Positions 7,327 through 11,225 of a DNA stretch of 11,225 nt are shown one piece after another. Under the pieces are notes generated by a model, which saw only the letters and a list, made by a program, of their open reading frames with translations, had not been told where the DNA came from and did no database searches. Source of the stretch: an uncultured Verrucomicrobiota bacterium (GTDB lineage: Bacteria; Verrucomicrobiota; Verrucomicrobiia; Limisphaerales; UBA9464); contig CAIYXO010000618.1 of the NCBI GenBank assembly GCA_903930165.1, positions 1 to 11,225 on the forward strand, given 5' to 3'. How positions within the stretch are numbered: position 1 is the first letter of the stretch; each line of letters begins with the position of its first letter. Made by a program: the position numbers and the translations under genes.

Positions 7327-8236
7327 GGCGGACGCGGGGATCGAGGCTGCGCAAGGCGAGGTCCGAACCGAGGTTGAGCGCCTGGAGCAGGACCGAGTAG
7401 AGGACCGCCAAGGCGATCATCATGGGGTAGTCCCGGTTGAGGAAGCTGTTCACGAAGAACACCCCGGTCCCCGGGATCTGGAACAGGTTCTCGACGATGA
7501 ACGAGCCGGTCAGGAGATCGGCGAGCATCGGGCCGGCGTAGGCGGCCACGGGAAGCAATGAACCGCGCAGGGCATGGCGCCGCACGATCGCCCCGGGCGA
7601 AAGCCCCTTGGCCCGGGCGGTGCGGACGAACGGGCTGCGGAGCACGTCCGTCATTCCTTCCCGGGTCAACCGCGAGACACGCGCCGCGAAATAGAGCCCC
7701 AACGCGAGAACCGGAAGGATGCAGTTCTCCCAGGAACCCCACAGCGCCGGAGGCAGCCAGGCGAGCTGGAGGCCGAAGACCAGCACCAGGATCGGGCCGA
7801 GGATGAACGACGGGATGCAGATGCCGACGACGGCCAACATCGATGCGAGACGATCCGGCCACCGCCCCCTGCGGAGCGCGCCCCAGGCCCCGACCGGGAT
7901 CCCGATCCCGAAGGCCACGCCGGCGGCGAGCAGTCCGAGGACGCCGGAGACCGGAAGCGACTGCGCGAGGATGTCGTTCACCGTGTGGTTCCGGTATTTC
8001 AGCGAAGGCCCGAAGTCACCGAGAACCCATCCACCCAGGCAGCGCAGGTACTGCCGGTGGAGCGGTTCGTCCAGATGGTACTTCGCGCGGAGCGCCGCCT
8101 CGACCTCCGCCGATGCCGGCGCGCGGTCGCGGTCGAAGGGTCCGCCCGGCGCCAGACGCAACAGGAAGAAGCCGCCGGTCGCCACCAGCCAGGCGAGCAA
8201 CGGCACCAGGGCCAGGCGTTTCAGGATCCCGTTCAT
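7319..8236 (-). CDS. ABC transporter permease, OppB/DppB-type (peptide/nickel importer family)
   Basis: A 305-residue inner-membrane permease and partner of the following OppC-type protein. The N-terminal helix (about 9-27) runs into the hallmark RLAPGGPFD (27-35). It is followed by the conserved YHLDEPL...YL...LGDFG region (53-75), membrane helices at about 97-118, 132-155, 171-188 and 228-245, the EAA-type ATPase-contact loop at about 205-224 (RTARAKGLSPGAIVRRHALR), and the closing IPGTGVFFVNSFLNRDYPM and LDPRVR segments (254-272, 298-303). The open frame extends upstream to 8605, but the ATG at 8236 matches the family N-terminus and forms a 4-nt ATGA overlap with the oppA-like stop. Length is normal. 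Together with oppC it forms the membrane channel; the energising ATPases are not encoded in this window. Confidence 0.93.
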   Translation of the reverse strand: MNGILKRLALVPLLAWLVATGGFFLLRLAPGGPFDRDRAPASAEVEAALRAKYHLDEPLHRQYLRCLGGWVLGDFGPSLKYRNHTVNDILAQSLPVSGVLGLLAAGVAFGIGIPVGAWGALRRGRWPDRLASMLAVVGICIPSFILGPILVLVFGLQLAWLPPALWGSWENCILPVLALGLYFAARVSRLTREGMTDVLRSPFVRTARAKGLSPGAIVRRHALRGSLLPVAAYAGPMLADLLTGSFIVENLFQIPGTGVFFVNSFLNRDYPMMIALAVLYSVLLQALNLGSDLALRSLDPRVRHA

Positions 8237-9900
8237 CGCGGTGCAATCCGACGAAGGCTCCACAAGGGATGCTCGTCGATCAGGTTGACGTGGAATCCTC
8301 CCAGACGGTCCGTCCGGTACGCGCAGAGCCCTACATAGGAATAGAGCCCGGTCACCGGGACCTCCTCCTCGACGAGCAGGACCTCCGCACGGCGCAGCAA
8401 CGCCAACCGCGCCGCCGGATCCGCGGCCGCCCCCGCCGACCGCAGCAACGCGTCGTATCGGGGTTGGCGCCAACCGGTCCGGTTGTTCCCACTGTCGGAA
8501 AGGAAGCAGTCGAGGAAGGTCAGCGGATCGTTGTAGTCGCCGATCCACGAGCCACGGATGAAGTCGTAGTTCTGCCGGGACATCTCCGTGAGATAGGTCT
8601 TCCACTCCAGCGGCCGGAGCTGGATCCGCACTCCGAGGTGCGCCAGCAGCTGCGCCTGGATCTCGACGCCGACCTGTTCATAGAGCCGCGTGCCGACGTT
8701 GTAGGTGTATTCGACCCGCGGGAATCCCCTGCCCTCCGGAAACCCCGCTTCCGCCAACAGCCGACGCGCCTGTTCGACGTCCAGTCCCATTCCCTGCGGC
8801 GGCTCGTAGCCACCCGCCCCGAGAGGCGTGATCGCGCCGGTGGGTCGTTCCCCGAGCCGCGTGATGCGGCGCGTGATGGCCGGGCGGTCGAGGGCGAGGG
8901 CGAACGCCTTCCGCACCTTCGGGTCGTCGAACGGCTTCCGCCCCGTGTTGAACCGGATGAAGTCGCAGCCGAGGAAGTCGAAGCGGTGGAAGTCGGGCCG
9001 CTGCGCGAGATCCGGCCCCAGTTCGCCGGGGATGATCTTGCGGTCGATGATGAGGTCGACGTCCCCGCGCAGGAAGAGGTTGAGCGCCGTCCCGGCGTTG
9101 TCGCCGCTGAGCAGGTCGATGCGCTCGGTTCCGACCGAGGCGGCGTCCCAGTAGCGGGGATTGCGACGGAGACGGAACCGGTCGTTCACCCGCCATTGCA
9201 TCAGCTGGTAGGGCCCGCTGCAGGACAGCGGTTCGGCCCGGATCCACTGGTCGCCGAACCGATCCACCAGATGCCGCGGAATCGGGGCGAAGATCCGGGA
9301 CGCGGCCAATTCGAGGAAGAACGGAGCGGGATTCACCAGGCGGACTTCCACCGTCCTGGCATCCGGGGCCTCCACGCCAAGCCGTGCGACATCCTTCTCC
9401 TTGCCGGTCACGATCGCCTCGCCGTTCTCCAGGTGGAAGAACTGGGCGGAATAGTCGGCGGCGGTGGCGGGCATCACCGCCCTTCTCCAGGACCAGACGA
9501 AGTCCTCCGCGCGGATCGGCTCGCCCGTGGACCAGACGATTCCCTCACGGAGCCGGAACCGGTAGCGCCGTCCGTCCGGCGAGATCTCCCAGCTTTCGGC
9601 CAGACCCGGGATCGCGCGTCCGTCCACCGGATTGAAACGGGTCAGGCCCTCGAACAACGCCGCGGCAACCCGGCCGTCCGCCTGGCCGGTGAGCACCTGG
9701 GGATCGATCGTCTCGGGCTCGGGCCCGTTGTGGACCACGAGGTCGGCCCGTTGCCGGGGACTGCAGCCCACCGCGAGCACCGCAAGGAGAAGCGACCAGG
9801 CTAGGGCGAAGAGCCGGATTGGGGCGGGAGCCGGGGCGGAATGAAAAAAGACCCCCGGCACAGGCACGGGGGTCTCTCGGATGTCTCCGCCGGTGCTCAC
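8233..9900 (-). CDS. peptide-type ABC transporter substrate-binding lipoprotein (SBP family 5, OppA-like); start uncertain
   Basis: About 510-555 residues: an exported lipoprotein that would capture peptide-like ligands and deliver them to the adjacent permeases. Numbered from the GTG at 9900, a hydrophobic signal segment (29-44) ends in a lipobox AVGC with the lipidated Cys46. The family-5 body follows: PEPETIDP (60-67), a stretch around 100-143 (AESWEISPDG, RRYRFRLREG and FVWSWRRAV) that is the classic SBP_bac_5 signature, and GPYQL plus RFRLRRNPRYWD (229-251). The start is a problem. There is no in-frame ATG; the GTGs at 9900, 9867 and 9861 lie before or inside an intrinsic terminator hairpin, and after it no ATG, GTG or TTG precedes the signal core. 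An ATC at 9819 would give a normal-looking signal peptide but is a rare start. The stop overlaps oppB by 4 nt. The ligand is unknown. Confidence 0.9.
   Translation of the reverse strand: MSTGGDIRETPVPVPGVFFHSAPAPAPIRLFALAWSLLLAVLAVGCSPRQRADLVVHNGPEPETIDPQVLTGQADGRVAAALFEGLTRFNPVDGRAIPGLAESWEISPDGRRYRFRLREGIVWSTGEPIRAEDFVWSWRRAVMPATAADYSAQFFHLENGEAIVTGKEKDVARLGVEAPDARTVEVRLVNPAPFFLELAASRIFAPIPRHLVDRFGDQWIRAEPLSCSGPYQLMQWRVNDRFRLRRNPRYWDAASVGTERIDLLSGDNAGTALNLFLRGDVDLIIDRKIIPGELGPDLAQRPDFHRFDFLGCDFIRFNTGRKPFDDPKVRKAFALALDRPAITRRITRLGERPTGAITPLGAGGYEPPQGMGLDVEQARRLLAEAGFPEGRGFPRVEYTYNVGTRLYEQVGVEIQAQLLAHLGVRIQLRPLEWKTYLTEMSRQNYDFIRGSWIGDYNDPLTFLDCFLSDSGNNRTGWRQPRYDALLRSAGAAADPAARLALLRRAEVLLVEEEVPVTGLYSYVGLCAYRTDRLGGFHVNLIDEHPLWSLRRIAPR
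9844..9875 (-). terminator. intrinsic (Rho-independent) terminator after secG
   Basis: On the minus strand the stem AGACCCCCG (9867-9875) pairs perfectly with CGGGGGTCT (9849-9857) across a 9-nt loop. A run of six T (complement of the A-run at 9844-9849) follows immediately; the first of these T also closes the stem. The structure ends about 60 bp past the secG stop, as expected for a terminator of the tpiA-secG transcript. The other strand lacks a T-run, so it is directional. It sits within the open frame of the oppA-like gene. Confidence 0.88.
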
Positions 9901-9907
9901 CGGACCG

Positions 9908-10312
9908 TCACTTGGACGCCGGGAGGTTGGTGGCGGGAGTGGCGGGCAGGGTCAGGGAGGGAGCCGGTGCATTCGAGGCACCCGCGCCGACGGCGAGCGG
10001 CGCCGCAGAAGTGGCCGCCGCCGCCTTGGCCGCGGCGTCACGGACGCTCTTGGTGCCCGCCGAAGCGCTGTTGGCCCGGCTGTTCAGGAAGGAGAGCAGG
10101 ATGCAAAGACCCAGGAAGATGCCGGCCACCCACTTGGTGATCTTGGTCAGGGCGTTGCCGCCACCGGCACCCAGGAGGGTGTCCACGGCGCCCGCTCCGA
10201 AAGCCATCCCGAAGCCGGCTTCCTTCTTCGGGAGCTGGATCAGGACAAGAAGGGCTAGCAGGAGACAGGTGATGATGAGGACGAAGCTCAGTAGACCGAT
10301 GACGATTCCCAT
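9908..10312 (-). CDS. secG: preprotein translocase subunit SecG
   Basis: A 134-residue inner-membrane subunit of the SecYEG translocon, which assists export of unfolded proteins. The N-terminal helix (about 3-26) is followed by the family signature LIQLPKKEAGFGMAFGAG (24-41) and the glycine-rich GAGGGNALTKITKW loop (48-61), then the second helix (about 61-77). The ATG at 10312 fits the family; the frame is open upstream to 10483, but that part overlaps tpiA antisense-like and is not conserved in type. Residues about 84-134 form an alanine/proline/serine-rich tail with no recognisable domain, longer than in compact SecG proteins. The gene follows tpiA by 67 bp, a pairing known in many bacteria, and is followed by an intrinsic terminator. 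No Shine-Dalgarno sequence is apparent. Confidence 0.92.
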   Translation of the reverse strand: MGIVIGLLSFVLIITCLLLALLVLIQLPKKEAGFGMAFGAGAVDTLLGAGGGNALTKITKWVAGIFLGLCILLSFLNSRANSASAGTKSVRDAAAKAAAATSAAPLAVGAGASNAPAPSLTLPATPATNLPASK

Positions 10313-10379
10313 AAAGTCGAAAAGAAGTGGTTCGAAAGGATTGGTGGACTGCCGGATTTTGAGGGTGCCGGGTGCCGCC

Positions 10380-11144
10380 TCAGATGGCGTTGCGGATGAT
10401 CTCGACGAAGTTCTTGGCCTCGAGGGAGGCACCGCCGACGAGGGCGCCGTCGATGTCGGGCTGGCCGAGCAGTTCGCGGGCATTGGAGCCCTTCACGCTG
10501 CCGCCGTATTGGATTCGCACACGCTTGGCCACGGCCTCCCCATGCATCGAGGTGAGAACCTTGCGGATGAACGCGTGGACTTCCTGGGCCTGTGCGCTGG
10601 AGGCGGTCTTGCCGGTGCCGATCGCCCAGACCGGCTCGTAGGCCAGCACGGTCGCCTCCACCTGCTCCGCCGTGAGCCCGTTCAGGCTGCCGCGCACCTG
10701 GGTCTCGACGACCCGCTCGGTGATCCCGGCCTCCCGTTCCGCCAGCGTCTCGCCCACGCAGACGATCGGGATCAGGTTGTTCGCATGCGCGTTGGCGGCC
10801 TTCTTGGCCACCAGGGCGTCGGATTCGTTCTGGTATTGCCGGCGCTCGCTGTGGCCGAGGACGACATAGCGGACCGAGAGTTCCCTCAGCATTCCGGGGG
10901 CGATCTCGCCGGTGAACGCGCCGTAGCCGGCGTCGCTGAGATTCTGGGCTCCCAACCGGATGTTGGACTCCAACACCAGGCGTGAAACGTCCGAAAGGGC
11001 GGTGAACGCAGGGCACACCACCACATCCACTTCCTTCACGGTCGAGAGATCCCGGATGAGATCCGTCACCAAGGCCACGGCCTCGGTGTTGGTCTTGTTG
11101 CTCTTCCAGTTACCGGCGATGATGAGACGACGTGCTTTGTCCAT
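10380..11144 (-). CDS. tpiA: triosephosphate isomerase
   Basis: A 254-residue cytoplasmic enzyme that interconverts dihydroxyacetone phosphate and glyceraldehyde 3-phosphate in glycolysis and gluconeogenesis. All catalytic elements are visible: Asn12 and Lys14 in AGNWKSNK, the electrophilic His98 in GHSERR, the catalytic base Glu170 in AYEPVW, the flexible loop 6 PVWAIGTGKTA (171-181), and the phosphate-binding YGGSV (213-217) and GGAS (237-240). Length is normal and the barrel appears intact. The ATG at 11144 gives the standard N-terminus; a GTG at 11171 would add nine residues without family support. Serine at position 15, where Met is usual, is a minor variation. It is probably co-transcribed with secG. 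The 81 bp upstream show no convincing promoter, so the promoter may lie outside the window. Confidence 0.97.
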   Translation of the reverse strand: MDKARRLIIAGNWKSNKTNTEAVALVTDLIRDLSTVKEVDVVVCPAFTALSDVSRLVLESNIRLGAQNLSDAGYGAFTGEIAPGMLRELSVRYVVLGHSERRQYQNESDALVAKKAANAHANNLIPIVCVGETLAEREAGITERVVETQVRGSLNGLTAEQVEATVLAYEPVWAIGTGKTASSAQAQEVHAFIRKVLTSMHGEAVAKRVRIQYGGSVKGSNARELLGQPDIDGALVGGASLEAKNFVEIIRNAI

Positions 11145-11225
11145 GCGAAACAGGCCCAGCAGGTTATTCACTGCCGGGAGTGCGTAAAGGGGTTTTGCAG
11201 CCGATTTTGGTGACGATCCGGGTCG
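11145..11225. other. upstream flank of tpiA
   Basis: The remaining 81 bp contain no gene start or end that I can support. On the minus strand, AT-richer patches (complement of about 11160-11170 and 11195-11212) could contribute to a promoter, but I find no -35/-10 pair with acceptable spacing. No ribosome-binding site of the AGGAG type precedes the tpiA ATG. Confidence 0.4.

Noticed and set aside
8237..8605. Upstream extension of the oppB-like frame
   Set aside because: It overlaps the end of the oppA-like gene in another frame; the ATG at 8236 with the ATGA overlap matches the family N-terminus.
7843..9804. Long plus-strand open frame (653 codons) opposite oppA and oppB
   Set aside because: Same reason: the composition is Arg/Pro/Glu-rich with no family features, and the opposite strand carries clear transporter genes.
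1..11225. CRISPR arrays, tRNA or rRNA genes, insertion sequences, attachment sites
   Set aside because: No spaced direct repeats, cloverleaf sequences, transposase-like frames or terminal inverted repeats were seen on reading both strands.

Overview
The window is a dense, high-GC stretch of a bacterial chromosome, most likely from a Verrucomicrobiota (PVC superphylum) organism. The strongest pointer is the leftmost gene. It encodes a secreted protein with a sorbosone-dehydrogenase-like beta-propeller, a HEAT-like helical middle and a C-terminal c-type heme domain, an architecture typical of Planctomycetes and Verrucomicrobia. Most start codons also lack a clear Shine-Dalgarno sequence. The phylum assignment is inference from gene content; there is no rRNA in the window.

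Layout from left to right. Bases 1-371 hold no convincing gene: there is a locally AT-rich patch and two short hairpins. Bases 372-2972 (minus) encode the PVC-type dehydrogenase/cytochrome c protein. Bases 2973-3142 are a divergent intergenic region. Bases 3143-4692 (plus) hold a small Rieske ferredoxin-like gene followed 8 bp later by a family-4 type glycosyltransferase. From 4631 to 11144 everything is on the minus strand. Read in the direction of transcription it is tpiA (triosephosphate isomerase), secG (translocase subunit), an intrinsic terminator, oppA-like solute-binding lipoprotein, oppB-like permease, oppC-like permease, a zinc-ribbon SAM methyltransferase, and a second SAM methyltransferase.

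How the genes fit together. The tpiA-secG pair is ordinary housekeeping. The opp-type genes and the two methyltransferases are packed with start/stop overlaps of 4, 8, 8 and 29 nt, which suggests one co-translated unit. No ABC ATPase gene (oppD/oppF) is present, so the importer must borrow ATPases encoded elsewhere. The last methyltransferase overlaps the glycosyltransferase tail-to-tail by 62 bp; the two methyltransferases and the glycosyltransferase may all act on surface glycans, but that is inference.

The most unusual point is the start of the oppA-like gene. A strong intrinsic terminator (stem plus U6 on the minus strand) lies inside the 5' end of its open frame, and no ATG, GTG or TTG follows it before the core of the signal peptide. 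Either translation starts upstream and runs through the terminator, which would allow attenuation or readthrough control from secG, or a rare start codon is used. I found no CRISPR array, insertion sequence, tRNA, or clearly novel multi-gene system.
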